Below, in pieces: positions 18,888 to 27,730 of a DNA stretch of 64,000 nucleotides (the first letter of the stretch is position 1; every line of letters begins with the position of its first letter). The notes below the pieces were generated by a model that saw nothing but the letters and a program-made list of their open reading frames with translations, was not told where the DNA came from and did not search any database. The translations under genes and the position numbers were made by a program. This stretch comes from Nocardioides jejuensis (GTDB lineage Bacteria > Actinomycetota > Actinomycetes > Propionibacteriales > Nocardioidaceae): positions 62,001-126,000 of the forward strand of contig NZ_SJZJ01000002.1 of NCBI RefSeq assembly GCF_004337475.1, read 5' to 3'.

Positions 18888-19049
18888 TCAGCCGGCCTTC
18901 TTCTCCGACGTGGGCGCCTGAACGACTTTGGCGCCCGGCGCCGCACCGCGCGGCGGCGGGGAGAGCTTGGTGACGAGCTTGGTCGAGGAACTGTAGCCAC
19001 CGCGCTTCTCCACGGCGAAGCCCGTGGTCTTGCGAACGCTCTTGGACAT
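18888..19049 (-). CDS. small basic protein, 53 residues, unknown function
   Basis: A 53-residue protein with eleven lysines, beginning SKSVRKTTGFAVEKRGGY and ending PTSEKKAG. Real because it has an excellent AGGAGG ribosome-binding site 6 nt before ATG 19049 and follows the DUF6338 gene by 10 bp. Pro/Gly-rich and probably disordered; pI very high. No family is recognised. Its pairing with a membrane protein of the DUF6338 family suggests a joint, possibly accessory, role. Confidence 0.6.
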   Translation of the reverse strand: MSKSVRKTTGFAVEKRGGYSSSTKLVTKLSPPPRGAAPGAKVVQAPTSEKKAG

Positions 19050-19059
19050 GGCTGCCTCC

Positions 19060-19698
19060 TCAGGCATCGATGAATTCAAGGTACTCGACTTCCTCCCACC
19101 GAACGAGGACGCCACCCGTTCGCAGGCGGGGCGCACCGTCTTCGTCAAACAAGAACTCACCGGTCTCCGGATCGATGTCAGCAGCGGTCGCCAGGAAGAC
19201 GTCCTGCGGCTCTGGGTAGCCCGCGGTGTAGGACTTGAGACCCGATTCCGTTGTGGCGAATGCGCCCCCAATCCACGACCCCGACTTGAGCCGCAATCGG
19301 ATCCAGCCGTCGCGGCCACCTTGGAACAGGTAGTCCCACGCACGCGGAGCAGGGTCAGGTCCCGTGAACGCCCGCGCCCAGCCCCTGCCATTCCTACTAC
19401 CCCATCCGATGGCCGTGCCGGCGGCCAGCGAGAGGAGGACGTAGGCGAGTGGCGCCAGCCACAGCCACCAAGTCACAGGGTCACCGTTGCGCACTGAAAG
19501 CCACTGGGAACGCCAGAGAAGGTACGTCGCGGGTGCCGCGACCGCGTGGAAGACGGCCGACGTACCGACGAACCGAAACAGCCGGTCGCTCAGCGCAACG
19601 CCCCACCGTCCAGCCATGCGCTCGACGGACCAGATGTAGAGCGCGCCAGGAAGGAGGCTCAGCACAAGTGCGGCAGCGGCCTGTATCGAAGTTGGCAC
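19060..19698 (-). CDS. DUF6338 family membrane protein
   Basis: A 212-residue protein with three N-terminal membrane segments (about residues 7-24, 43-62 and 75-100). The cytoplasmic C-terminal half is beta-rich, with RAWDYLFQGGRDGWIRLRLK, SGSWIGGAFA and EPQDVFLA, ending VEYLEFIDA. The DYLF, W-G-F/A and Y-P-x-P-Q-D-x-FL pattern matches DUF6338 proteins, which often occur in variable genome regions. The GTG start at 19698 gives the usual length. Base composition is less GC-biased than its neighbours. It is co-transcribed with the small basic protein downstream. Confidence 0.75.
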   Translation of the reverse strand: MPTSIQAAAALVLSLLPGALYIWSVERMAGRWGVALSDRLFRFVGTSAVFHAVAAPATYLLWRSQWLSVRNGDPVTWWLWLAPLAYVLLSLAAGTAIGWGSRNGRGWARAFTGPDPAPRAWDYLFQGGRDGWIRLRLKSGSWIGGAFATTESGLKSYTAGYPEPQDVFLATAADIDPETGEFLFDEDGAPRLRTGGVLVRWEEVEYLEFIDA

Positions 19699-19749
19699 GC
19701 AGGCACTGTCGCAGCAGCCACCGACATCCTGAGGTCGCCCTCCACAGCC

Positions 19750-20016
19750 TTACACCGAGAGGATCGCCAACCCCGCAAAGGTCCCGATCCACCACACCGT
19801 CCAGACCGCCGTGAGCCAGCGCGCCGAGCCGCGCACCTCGACGTACTCCGATGCGACGAGGGCGACCTTCGGGGCTGCCAGGCCGAGCACGGCGAGGCGC
19901 AGGGCAACGCCGGACGACACGTCCGCGAGCAACACCGAGAGCGCGAGCAGGCCGGCGAGCAGCACGAGCACGACCAGTGCAGGAAGGTGGCGACGAGTCG
20001 CCTCATGAGCACGCAC
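19750..20016 (-). CDS. COX4-like (prokaryotic cytochrome c oxidase subunit IV) protein
   Basis: An 88-residue membrane protein with three transmembrane helices. VLRLAVLGLAAPKVALVASE-type sequence in the middle helix and the ending TFAGLAILSV fit the small subunit IV/NorF family. GTG 20016 has GGAGG 6 nt upstream. It follows the COX3-like gene by 11 bp. No subunit I or II gene is in the window, so the complex it would serve is not visible. Confidence 0.7.
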   Translation of the reverse strand: MRAHEATRRHLPALVVLVLLAGLLALSVLLADVSSGVALRLAVLGLAAPKVALVASEYVEVRGSARWLTAVWTVWWIGTFAGLAILSV

Positions 20017-20027
20017 GACAGCCTCCG

Positions 20028-20630
20028 TCAGCCGAGGTAGATGAGGGTGAAGAGCACGATCCAGACGATGTCGATCACGTGCCAGTACGTCGCCGCCGCC
20101 TCCTGCAGCACCATCGGCCGTGCCGCGCCCGCAGGACCGCGACCGACGCGCGCCCGAGCGACACCGAGCAGCACCATGCCGAGCACGACATGGAGTGCGT
20201 GGACTCCTGTGAACACGAAGTAGTCGATGTAGAACGGCCCGGCGAGCGCGTCCACGCCGTGCCGGAGGTGGCCGGCGTACTCGACCGCCTTGAGCACCAG
20301 GAAGACGGCACCGCCGAGGATCGCGAGTCCGTACGCCGCGCGGGCAGCCCGCTCGTCGTCGCGGCGCAGTGCGGCGATCGCCCGCACCACCGCCGCCGAT
20401 CCGGCGAGCAGCACAAGCGTGTTGGCGATCCCGATCCCGCGGGCGAGCGTCGCGCGTCCGTCGGCGAAGTGTGCCGGGTCGGCGCGCTCCCCCGTCGTCC
20501 ACACGAAGAAGAAGACGGTGAAGAGGGCCAGGTCACCGAGGACGAGGATCCAGAACTCCGGCTCCGCCGGCACCCGGCGGGCCGGTCGCTCTGCGACCGG
20601 ATCAGGCTCGGTCGTCGTCAGCGAGGACAC
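20028..20630 (-). CDS. cytochrome c oxidase subunit III / NorE-like protein
   Basis: A 200-residue membrane protein with five transmembrane helices of the COX3 fold. EFWILVLGDLALFTVFFFVW (helix 1), VFLVLKAVEYAGHLRHG, TGVHALHVVLGM and the final TYWHVIDIVWIVLFTLIYLG carry the family His/Glu positions. The short length (200 versus about 260) is typical of NorE-type and orphan COX3 proteins. It overlaps the upstream membrane-protein gene by 29 nt. A catalytic subunit must be elsewhere, or this protein acts without one. Confidence 0.85.
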   Translation of the reverse strand: MSSLTTTEPDPVAERPARRVPAEPEFWILVLGDLALFTVFFFVWTTGERADPAHFADGRATLARGIGIANTLVLLAGSAAVVRAIAALRRDDERAARAAYGLAILGGAVFLVLKAVEYAGHLRHGVDALAGPFYIDYFVFTGVHALHVVLGMVLLGVARARVGRGPAGAARPMVLQEAAATYWHVIDIVWIVLFTLIYLG

Positions 20631-21315
20631 GGGCCACCGCCGGGGCGAGGACGAACGGCGACGCGGCGAGGTAGCCGATCAGCAGGACTGCGGGGATCCA
20701 GAAACCGACAGCGCCGTTCCACGCGAACGGGCCGGTCTGGAAGAGGAAGACCAGCACCTCCGGCAGGAAGCCGACCACCACGAGGACGCTGACGTAACCG
20801 ACCCAGCGCGGGAAGAGCTGGATGCCGGTGCGCGGCTGGGTCACGAGGATCGCGTAGCCGAGCAGGCCCCAGATCGCCAGGAACATCGGAGTGCCGCCCA
20901 TGAACTGGAGGAAGGCGGCGTCATCGAAGGCCTGCACGATCTCGGCCGACCGGCCCGTCCGGAACGCCGCCACGTCGAACGAGAGGCCCGTGTAGAAGGT
21001 CAGCACCATCGTGGTCGCGACCGTGAGGCCCATCATCAGCGTGAGGGCACCGACGCCCCGCTCGATCTTCGCGGTCAGCTGCATCAGCAGCGCGCCGAGC
21101 GGGAGGAGCATGACGGTCGAGACCATCATCGCGACGGCCGCCACCATCAGCGCCCAGTGGTGCTCGGTGTAGCGCGCGGCCACCGCCGCGGCCGACGCCG
21201 AGGGTGCGATCGGCGGCATGAAGTGCGCCAGCACCAGCCAGCCGAGTCCGAACATCGCGATGTAGGCGAACCCGGACCACGCGCCCAGGCGCATGAGGAA
21301 CTTGTCGTGCACCAT
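20602..21315 (-). CDS. multi-pass membrane protein, unknown function
   Basis: A 237-residue integral membrane protein with about seven hydrophobic segments. No catalytic motif is apparent. Notable stretches: RLGAWSGFAYIAMFGLGWL at the start, FLQFMGGTPMFLAIWG in the middle and FWIPAVLLIGYLAASP near the end. ATG 21315 with GGGAG upstream is used; a longer frame to 21378 would run into the operator palindromes. First gene of a three-gene operon with the COX3- and COX4-like genes. Confidence 0.7.
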   Translation of the reverse strand: MVHDKFLMRLGAWSGFAYIAMFGLGWLVLAHFMPPIAPSASAAAVAARYTEHHWALMVAAVAMMVSTVMLLPLGALLMQLTAKIERGVGALTLMMGLTVATTMVLTFYTGLSFDVAAFRTGRSAEIVQAFDDAAFLQFMGGTPMFLAIWGLLGYAILVTQPRTGIQLFPRWVGYVSVLVVVGFLPEVLVFLFQTGPFAWNGAVGFWIPAVLLIGYLAASPFVLAPAVARVLADDDRA

Positions 21316-21362
21316 GGCGGCGCTCCCTTGCAGACGAGGAGGACCCGACGGCGATCGGCCGT

Positions 21363-21394
21363 CTGACCGATCGGTCATTTAACCGATCGGTCAG
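21363..21394. promoter_or_regulatory. doubled palindromic operator (TetR-type)
   Basis: Two copies of ACCGATCGGT, centred 16 bp apart, form a larger inverted repeat: CTGACCGATCGGT at 21363-21375 and its exact complement at 21382-21394. It lies about 50 bp before the membrane-protein/COX3/COX4 operon. No regulator gene is adjacent. Confidence 0.8.
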
Positions 21395-21475
21395 AACCAT
21401 AGGCGCGCCAGGACAGCCGTGCCAACGAGACCTGCCTCACCCGCCCGAGAGTGCGACCGGCCCCGGACGCGACAG

Positions 21476-21506
21476 GGCCCCGCAACGAGCGTGTCGTGGC
21501 GGGGCC
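21476..21506. terminator. GC-rich hairpin in a 357-bp gene-free stretch
   Basis: GGCCCCGC (21476-21483) pairs with GCGGGGCC (21499-21506) around a 15-nt loop. The stretch 21316-21672 holds no convincing gene; apart from the operator and this hairpin it contains a G-run (about 21532-21538) with no clear role. Confidence 0.45.
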
Positions 21507-21672
21507 GTTGTCGACGGTCGGTGGCCAGAGGGGGGGGAAGTCACCGGGACCATCAGGAGGTGAAGGCCGGGAGGGGCTTTCGTGACCTCAGACTAGGCAG
21601 CGATCCGGCTACTGCGGCAGGGCCGTAAGTCTCTAGTTGTCCCGACTTTCGTCGGCGACGGTCGTCACACCC

Positions 21673-22920
21673 TCAGCGGAAGAGGCCACCAAGGCCGGGG
21701 ACCTGCCCGGCCACGCCGCGTACGACGGCCGGCAGCTGCGACTTGACGACGTACTCCCCCACGCCGACGGCGGACGGCTTCGTGATCGCGGGCTCCTTGC
21801 CGCGGCCCATGCGCCACAGCTGCGTCGTGTACCAGACCACCTCGGCCATCGCGTCGAGCTTGCGGATGCCGATGGAGCGCGGCTCCATGCCCGCGACCTC
21901 CGAGCGCTTGCCCGCCAGGAGCAGGCGCGGGAAGTCGGGATCCACGGCGAGCGGGCGGCCCAGGCCGATCACGTCGACGGCGCCGGTCGCGATCGCCTCG
22001 TCCATGCCCTCCTTGGTGCGGAAGCCACCGGTGACCATGAGCGGCAGCGAGACCTCACCACGGAGGCGCTCAGCGAAGTCCAGGAAGTAGGCCTCGCGCT
22101 GCCGCGTCGACTCACGCTTGGTCACGCCCATCATGGCGCCAACCTCGTAGGTGCCGCCGGAGATCTCGAGCAGGTCGACACCGGCCGCCTCGAGCGCCTT
22201 CGCCACCACGATCGACTCGTCCTCACTGAACCCGCCGCGCTGGAAGTCGGCGCTGTTGAGCTTGACCGAGAGCACCTTGTCGGCACCGATCGCGGCACGC
22301 GTCGCGGCGGCGATCTCGAGGAGGAAGCGGGCCCGGTTCTCCGTGGAGCCGCCGTACTGGTCGGTGCGCTGGTTGGCGAGTGGCGAGAGGAACTGGCTGA
22401 TCAGGTAGCCGTGCGCGCCGTGCAGCTGTACGCCGTCGAAGCCGGCCTCCACGCACACGCGGGCCGTCTCGGCGTACCGGGCGACGAGGTCCTGGATCTC
22501 GGCCACGGTCAGCTCGCGCGGGACGGCGAACGCACCACCCATGCCCTTCAGGCCGATCGCGGACGGCGCGACGGGACGCGGCGACAGCGAGCGCGGCGAC
22601 TGGCGGCCGGGGTGGTTGACCTGGACCAGGGCGACGGCACCGTCGGACTTCGCCGCGGCGGCCCAGGCGGAGAGCGCCTCGAGGTCACGGTCGTCCTCGA
22701 CGACGACGTTGGCCGGTTCGCCCAGTGCACGGCGGTCGACCATCACGTTGCCCGTGACCAGGAGGCCCGAGCCGCCCTGCGCCCAGCGGGAGTAGAGCTT
22801 GACCAGGCGGCCATCCGGGGCGTGCGACCCGATCGTGCCAAGCTGCTCGGAGAGCGCGCTCTTGGCCAGGCGGTTGGGCAGCGTGACGCCGCAGGGCAGG
22901 GTCAGGGAGGTCTCGATCAC
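21673..22920 (-). CDS. NADH:flavin oxidoreductase, old yellow enzyme family
   Basis: A 415-residue FMN-dependent TIM-barrel oxidoreductase. Family marks: [13 protein letters not shown] (N-terminal FMN loop), [11 protein letters not shown], the active-site and substrate segment [20 protein letters not shown] with [18 protein letters not shown], and [16 protein letters not shown] binding the FMN phosphate. It lacks the iron-sulfur and FAD domains of 2,4-dienoyl-CoA reductase, so it is the short type. Substrate unknown; enoate or steroid-like enones are possible. It starts at GTG 22920 behind a leaderless -10 box. Confidence 0.92.
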   Translation of the reverse strand: MIETSLTLPCGVTLPNRLAKSALSEQLGTIGSHAPDGRLVKLYSRWAQGGSGLLVTGNVMVDRRALGEPANVVVEDDRDLEALSAWAAAAKSDGAVALVQVNHPGRQSPRSLSPRPVAPSAIGLKGMGGAFAVPRELTVAEIQDLVARYAETARVCVEAGFDGVQLHGAHGYLISQFLSPLANQRTDQYGGSTENRARFLLEIAAATRAAIGADKVLSVKLNSADFQRGGFSEDESIVVAKALEAAGVDLLEISGGTYEVGAMMGVTKRESTRQREAYFLDFAERLRGEVSLPLMVTGGFRTKEGMDEAIATGAVDVIGLGRPLAVDPDFPRLLLAGKRSEVAGMEPRSIGIRKLDAMAEVVWYTTQLWRMGRGKEPAITKPSAVGVGEYVVKSQLPAVVRGVAGQVPGLGGLFR

Positions 22921-22926
22921 CGGCGC

Positions 22927-22932
22927 AATCTA
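22927..22932 (-). promoter_or_regulatory. -10 box of the flavin oxidoreductase gene (leaderless)
   Basis: TAGATT on the minus strand, 6 nt before GTG 22920. Confidence 0.5.
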
Positions 22933-22936
22933 TCCA

Positions 22937-22967
22937 CCCGTGAAGGACCCCGGCGTCCACCCACGGG
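22937..22967 (-). terminator. hairpin after the ferredoxin-reductase-like gene
   Basis: CCCGTG/CACGGG outer stem (22937-22942, 22962-22967) and GGAC/GTCC inner stem, 33 bp past the stop at 23000. It sits just upstream of the next gene's promoter. Confidence 0.45.
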
Positions 22968-22999
22968 AGGAACTTCGACGTACGCCTCCAGGTGGAGCC

Positions 23000-23800
23000 T
23001 CAGGCGCCGTCGGCGTCGGAGGCTCCGACCTCGTACTCCACGGTGTCGACGGAGAAGCCGTCACCGAACGGGTTGCCGGCAAGCGACACGAACTTCTCCT
23101 GGTGACGACGCTCGCGTGGGAACTCCAGCTCGCGCAGGGCCAGCGACACGGACTTCATGAACGGCCCCGGGCCACAGCAGAACGCGTCGTACGACGAGAA
23201 CTGGGCGGCGAACGCCTTCAGCTGGTCCTGCGTCGGCAGGCCCTGGACGCTTTCGAGCCAGTGGACGACGAGCAGCCGGTCGGGGTGCATTGCAGCGAGC
23301 TCGGCGAACTCGCGCGCGAAGATGACCGACTTCTCGTCGCGGTTGGCATAGAAGACGACGATCCGCCCGGAGCCGTGCGCGAGCGCCGTGCGGGTGATCG
23401 ACATGATCGGCGTGACGCCCGAGCCGCCGGCGAAGAGCAGCAGGTCGTCGTCGAGGTCCTTCGGCGTGAAGATGCCGGCGGGCGGCAGCACCCGCAGGCT
23501 GTGGCCGGGCTTGAGGTTGTCGGCGATCCAGTTGGACGCATAGCCCTCGGCAGTGCGCTTGATCGTCACGCGCAGCGGGCCGCCGTCATGCGGCGAGGAC
23601 GACAGCGAGTAGCAGCGCGCAGCCAGCTCGTGGGTGTCGCTCGGCACGGCGATCGTCAGGAACTGGCCGGGCCGGTAGTCGAACTCCGCAGCAAACTCCG
23701 CGGGCACCTCGAGGGCGACCGTGAGTGCATCGTGGGTCTCTTCCACGACCTCGACGACAGGGAGGAGGTACGAGTCAATTTCGACAATCTGGCCTGACAT
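23000..23800 (-). CDS. two-domain ferredoxin/flavodoxin reductase-like protein (KshB-like core)
   Basis: A 266-residue flavoprotein of the FNR superfamily. The FAD domain has [11 protein letters not shown] and [13 protein letters not shown]; the NAD domain has [15 protein letters not shown] and FCCGPGPFM. The sequence most resembles the reductase of ketosteroid 9-alpha-hydroxylase and related ring-hydroxylase reductases. Those carry a C-terminal plant-type [2Fe-2S] domain of about 90 residues, whereas this protein ends at [13 protein letters not shown] with no CxxxxCxxC. It would therefore need a separate ferredoxin. Leaderless promoter at 23808. Confidence 0.85.
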   Translation of the reverse strand: MSGQIVEIDSYLLPVVEVVEETHDALTVALEVPAEFAAEFDYRPGQFLTIAVPSDTHELAARCYSLSSSPHDGGPLRVTIKRTAEGYASNWIADNLKPGHSLRVLPPAGIFTPKDLDDDLLLFAGGSGVTPIMSITRTALAHGSGRIVVFYANRDEKSVIFAREFAELAAMHPDRLLVVHWLESVQGLPTQDQLKAFAAQFSSYDAFCCGPGPFMKSVSLALRELEFPRERRHQEKFVSLAGNPFGDGFSVDTVEYEVGASDADGA

Positions 23801-23807
23801 GTAAAGC

Positions 23808-23813
23808 AGACTA
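23808..23813 (-). promoter_or_regulatory. -10 box of the reductase gene (leaderless)
   Basis: TAGTCT on the minus strand, 7 nt before ATG 23800. Confidence 0.55.
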
Positions 23814-23848
23814 CGGGTTACCGGGACACCACGTCGCCGTGACCACCG

Positions 23849-25318
23849 TCACTTGAGCAGGGCCGCCGTGCCGTTGGTGAGCTGCACGACGTAGAAGCCG
23901 GAGTTGCCGTCGGTGTACCAGACCTGGCCGCGTGCCGCGTCGTACGCCGGAGCGCTCATCGCCCACGAGCCGATGGCCGGCGGGAGGATGACCGCGCCCT
24001 TCGCCTTGGTGAGCGGACGGTTGAAATACGCCGCCTCCTTCGGGTGCGCCAGGTCGCTGATGTCGAAGAGCCGCAGGCCCGACAGGATCATCGAGCAGCC
24101 GACCAGCTTCGGGGCGTTGGTCCGCGGGATCGAGCAGTAGTGGGCGGCGTACCCCTGCGCGGGGAACGACGCACCCGGGTCGCTCCACTCGGCGTCGCGG
24201 CGCTCGGGCTGCTGCGCCTCGAGGCGGAGGTTGGAGATGATCTTCGGGTGGACCGGGTCGGTCACGTCGATGATCCGGGCGGCTCCCACCGGCGCGGTCT
24301 TCATGCTGGTCAGGCCCTTGAGCGAGAACAGGTCGATGAACTCGTCGACCTCCATGACGTACTTCCGGCCGTTCTTGGTGAACGGCTCCGCGACCTGCGG
24401 GATCGACAGCTCACGCCAGGTCAGGCTGGAGAGCGTCTTGATCTGCGGGTTGCGCACGCGGTCCTGGACCTGGCTGACGTCGAGGATCCGGAGGCCGCCA
24501 CCGGAGATGCCCGTGGCGGAGGGCGAGCCGATGTTGGCGACGTACATCGTTCGGCCGTCGGGCGAGAGCCGGACGCCGTGGTAGACGACGCCGGTCTGCA
24601 GCTTGAGCAGCTTGGGCGTGCGCGGGTTGGTCAGGTCGATGGCCGCCAGCGTGCCGGCGATGCCCGCGCTCCAGAACGTCTTGCCGTCCGGCGCGAAGCC
24701 GGACTCGTGGCCGAGGATGCCCATCGGCGAGGTGGAGAGCAGCTTCGGGTGCCGGCAGTCGGTCTTGACGTCGTAGACGTCCATCACGCCCGGGAGGGTG
24801 GCGAGCGTGCCCATGACCGCGACCAGCAGGCCACGCGCCGGGTTGACCAGCAGGGTCTCGTGGGGGCTGAGCATCGCCGGCGTGACCAGGCTCGCCGTCT
24901 TGACCGGCGCGGCCGGGTTGCTCATGTCCAGCACCTGCACGCCGAGGCCGGAGCCGTTGAGCGTGTTGCTGAGGATGTCGCGGCCGGCGACCAGCGTGGA
25001 GTCATAGAACGCGCACGTGTGACCGCTCGGGTCGGTGTAGCGCTGCACCTTGAAACCGCCGGACGAGCCCTGGTGGGCCACCTGCTTGGTGTTGCAGAAG
25101 TAGCCCTGCGCGGCGCGACCACTGTCGTAGTCGGCCTGCGGGACGCGGCCCTGCCACGACGTCTCGGGCAGCGAACCCGGGCCGCACACGGCCTTCGGGG
25201 TCGCGGCCGGCCAGGCGTCGTCCGCGCCCTGCGAGACACCCGCGACGCCGAGCGTGCCCAGACCGAGGGCGACGACGACGGGCGCGATGAGCCGACGGAC
25301 GGCGTTGCGGTGATCCAT
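23849..25318 (-). CDS. secreted LVIVD-type beta-propeller protein
   Basis: A 489-residue exported protein. A signal peptide (about residues 1-31, APVVVALGLGTLGVAGVSQG) is followed by repeated blocks of the form V-x-D-hydrophobic-x-N/D-P-x-x-P (VQVLDMSNPAAPVKTA, AAIDLTNPRTPKLLK, ARIIDVTDPVHPKII, LRLFDISDLAHPKEA), the LVIVD repeat that builds a propeller. Cysteines (CGPG, YFCNTK, HTCAF, HYCS, VGCSM) may form disulfides outside the cell. Function unknown; binding or scaffold roles are typical of propellers. It stands alone, 48 bp after the reductase start region. Confidence 0.8.
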   Translation of the reverse strand: MDHRNAVRRLIAPVVVALGLGTLGVAGVSQGADDAWPAATPKAVCGPGSLPETSWQGRVPQADYDSGRAAQGYFCNTKQVAHQGSSGGFKVQRYTDPSGHTCAFYDSTLVAGRDILSNTLNGSGLGVQVLDMSNPAAPVKTASLVTPAMLSPHETLLVNPARGLLVAVMGTLATLPGVMDVYDVKTDCRHPKLLSTSPMGILGHESGFAPDGKTFWSAGIAGTLAAIDLTNPRTPKLLKLQTGVVYHGVRLSPDGRTMYVANIGSPSATGISGGGLRILDVSQVQDRVRNPQIKTLSSLTWRELSIPQVAEPFTKNGRKYVMEVDEFIDLFSLKGLTSMKTAPVGAARIIDVTDPVHPKIISNLRLEAQQPERRDAEWSDPGASFPAQGYAAHYCSIPRTNAPKLVGCSMILSGLRLFDISDLAHPKEAAYFNRPLTKAKGAVILPPAIGSWAMSAPAYDAARGQVWYTDGNSGFYVVQLTNGTAALLK

Positions 25319-25348
25319 GCATCCGTCAACGAACGACGGTGACGGCGG

Positions 25349-27700
25349 TCACGCGCCGACGTACTCCGCGAGGTGCTGGCCGGTAAGGGTCGAGCGGTCG
25401 GCGACCAGGGCCGCCGGCGTTCCCTCGAAGACCACGCGGCCTCCGTCATGTCCGGCGCCGGGGCCGAGGTCGATGATCCAGTCGGCATGGGCCATGACCG
25501 CCTGGTGGTGCTCGATCACGATCACCGTCTTGCCCGCGTCGACCAGCCGGTCGAGCAGCCGCAGCAGGTTGTCGACGTCCTTGAGGTGCAGGCCCGTGGT
25601 CGGCTCGTCGAGGACGAACACTCCCCCGGTGTCCTTCATGTTCATCGCGAGCTTGACGCGCTGGCGCTCGCCACCCGACAGCGTGTTGAGCGGCTGACCG
25701 AGGCGGAGGTAGCCGAGGCCGACGTCCTCGAGCCGGGCCAGGATCGAAGCGGCGGCCGGCGTCTTCGTCTCGCCTTCACTGAAGAACGCGAGCGCCTCGG
25801 TCACCGGCAGGTCGAGCACCTCGGCGATGTTGAGCCCGCCCCAGCGCAGCTCGAGCACGTCCGCCTGGAAGCGCTTGCCGCCGCAGTCCTCGCACGGCGT
25901 CGAGACCGTGTCCATGAAGCCCAGCTCGGTGATGATCACGCCGGCGCCGTTGCAGGTCGGGCAGGCGCCCTCCGAGTTGGCGCTGAACAACGCGGGCTTC
26001 ACGCCGCACGCCTTCGCGAACGCCTTGCGGATCGGCTCGAGCAGTCCCGTGTACGTCGCCGGGTTGCTGCGGCGGGATCCCTTGATCGGTGCCTGGTCGA
26101 CGACCACCACGCCTTCGCGGCCTGCGACGGAGCCGTGGATGAGCGAGCTCTTGCCCGATCCCGCCACACCCGTCACGACGGTCAGCACACCGGTAGGGAT
26201 GTCGACGTCGACGTGGTCGAGGTTGTGCGACGTCGCATCGCGCACTTCGAGGACCCCGGTCCGCTCGCGGACCGTCTCCTTCAGCGCGGCGCGGTAGGCC
26301 AACGCGCGCCCGGTGTGCGTGTCGGCGGCCCGCAGCTCGTCGTACGTGCCCTCGAAGACGACCTCGCCGCCGTGTGTGCCGGCGCCCGGCCCCATGTCGA
26401 CGACGTGGTCGGCGATCGCGATCGTCTCGGGCTTGTGCTCGACGACGAGCACCGTGTTGCCCTTGTCGCGGAGCTCGAGCAGGAGCGTGTTCATCCGCTC
26501 GATGTCGTGCGGGTGGAGGCCGATCGTGGGCTCGTCGAAGACGTAGGTGACGTCCGTCAGCGCCGAGCCGAGGTGGCGGACCATCTTCGTCCGCTGCGCC
26601 TCGCCGCCCGAGAGCGTGCCGGACGGCCGGTCGAGGGAGAGGTAGCCGAGGCCGATCTCGGTCAGCGCGTCGAGGAGGTGCAGCAGGCCAGCGACCAGGG
26701 GCGCGACGCCGGGCTCCTCGATGGTCCGGACCCAGGCAGCCACGTCGGTGACCTGCATCCGGCAGACGTCGCCGATGTCGACGCCCTTGATCTTCGAGGT
26801 GCGGGCCGAGTCGTTGAGCCGGGTGCCGTCGCAGGTCGGGCACTCGCCGAAGACCGCGGCCCGCTCGACGAACGCCTTGATGTGCGGCTGCAGGCTGTCG
26901 GGGTCCTTGCTGAACATGGACTTCCTGATCTTCGGGATCAGGCCCTCATAGGTCATGTTGATCTTGTCGACCTTGACCTTGCGCGGCTCGGCGTACAGCA
27001 GGTCCTGCTTCTGCGCGTCGGTCAGCTTGCCGACGGGCACGTCGGACGGGACGACCGCCTTGAACGCCGCCACCATCCAGCCGTCGGCGGTGTAGCCGGG
27101 CACCAGAATCGCGCCCTCCTCCAGGCTCCGGCTCTCGTCGACGATCGCACTCAGATCGAGCTCGGAGACCGTGCCGCGCCCCTCACAGGCCGGGCACATG
27201 CCGCCGAGGTAGACCTGCTGCTTGATGACGTTCTTCTTGCCGCTTTCGGTGACGCTCACTCCCCCGACCTTGGTGGTCGGGATGTTGAAGGAGAACGCCG
27301 TCGGGCCGCCGATGTACGGCTGGCCGAGCCGGCTGAAGAGCGAACGCAGCATCGCGTTGGCATCGGTGACCGTGCCGAGCGTCGAGCGCGGGTTCGCCCC
27401 GATCCGCTCCTGGTCGACCAGGATCGCGGTCGTCAGGCCGGACAGGACATCGACGTCAGGCCGCGGCAGGTTCGGCATGAAGCCCTGCACGAACGTCGAG
27501 TAGGTCTCGTCGATCAGCCGCCGGCTCTCGGCCGCGACGGTGCCGAAGACCAGCGAGCTCTTGCCCGAGCCCGAGACACCGGTGAAGACCGTCAGCCTGC
27601 GCTTCGGGATCTCGACCGAGATGTCCTTGAGGTTGTTCTCGCGGGCGCCCTGCACCCGGATGACGTCGTGGTTGTCCGCAGCATGCACGAGGCCCATCAT
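25349..27700 (-). CDS. UvrA-like ABC-type ATPase, short paralogue
   Basis: A 783-residue UvrA paralogue. Both ATP sites are intact ([13 protein letters not shown] near residue 40, [13 protein letters not shown] in the middle; signatures [10 protein letters not shown] and [10 protein letters not shown]). The zinc modules are kept ([29 protein letters not shown] with CEDCGGKRF). It is about 170 residues shorter than the true UvrA at 14604, mainly between the first P-loop and first zinc module, where UvrA binds UvrB. Such proteins are unlikely to load UvrB; relatives are linked to drug resistance. The start could be 27700 or 27697 (MM). It faces the lyase gene at 27731. Confidence 0.92.
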   Translation of the reverse strand: MMGLVHAADNHDVIRVQGARENNLKDISVEIPKRRLTVFTGVSGSGKSSLVFGTVAAESRRLIDETYSTFVQGFMPNLPRPDVDVLSGLTTAILVDQERIGANPRSTLGTVTDANAMLRSLFSRLGQPYIGGPTAFSFNIPTTKVGGVSVTESGKKNVIKQQVYLGGMCPACEGRGTVSELDLSAIVDESRSLEEGAILVPGYTADGWMVAAFKAVVPSDVPVGKLTDAQKQDLLYAEPRKVKVDKINMTYEGLIPKIRKSMFSKDPDSLQPHIKAFVERAAVFGECPTCDGTRLNDSARTSKIKGVDIGDVCRMQVTDVAAWVRTIEEPGVAPLVAGLLHLLDALTEIGLGYLSLDRPSGTLSGGEAQRTKMVRHLGSALTDVTYVFDEPTIGLHPHDIERMNTLLLELRDKGNTVLVVEHKPETIAIADHVVDMGPGAGTHGGEVVFEGTYDELRAADTHTGRALAYRAALKETVRERTGVLEVRDATSHNLDHVDVDIPTGVLTVVTGVAGSGKSSLIHGSVAGREGVVVVDQAPIKGSRRSNPATYTGLLEPIRKAFAKACGVKPALFSANSEGACPTCNGAGVIITELGFMDTVSTPCEDCGGKRFQADVLELRWGGLNIAEVLDLPVTEALAFFSEGETKTPAAASILARLEDVGLGYLRLGQPLNTLSGGERQRVKLAMNMKDTGGVFVLDEPTTGLHLKDVDNLLRLLDRLVDAGKTVIVIEHHQAVMAHADWIIDLGPGAGHDGGRVVFEGTPAALVADRSTLTGQHLAEYVGA

Positions 27701-27717
27701 GCCGGTGCGGGCACAAG

Positions 27718-27723
27718 TAGCAT
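27718..27723 (+). promoter_or_regulatory. -10 box of the CoA-ester lyase pair (leaderless)
   Basis: TAGCAT lies 7 nt before ATG 27731. Confidence 0.55.
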
Positions 27724-27730
27724 CGCGCTC

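Noticed and set aside
21530-21640. Possible riboswitch or leader peptide before the flavin oxidoreductase
   Set aside because: The sequence lies downstream of that minus-strand gene, not upstream, and no conserved aptamer pattern was recognised.
22921-22999. Lost iron-sulfur domain of the reductase hidden by a frameshift
   Set aside because: Only 79 bp separate the stop from the next gene, too short for a 90-residue domain, and no Cys-rich frame is present.
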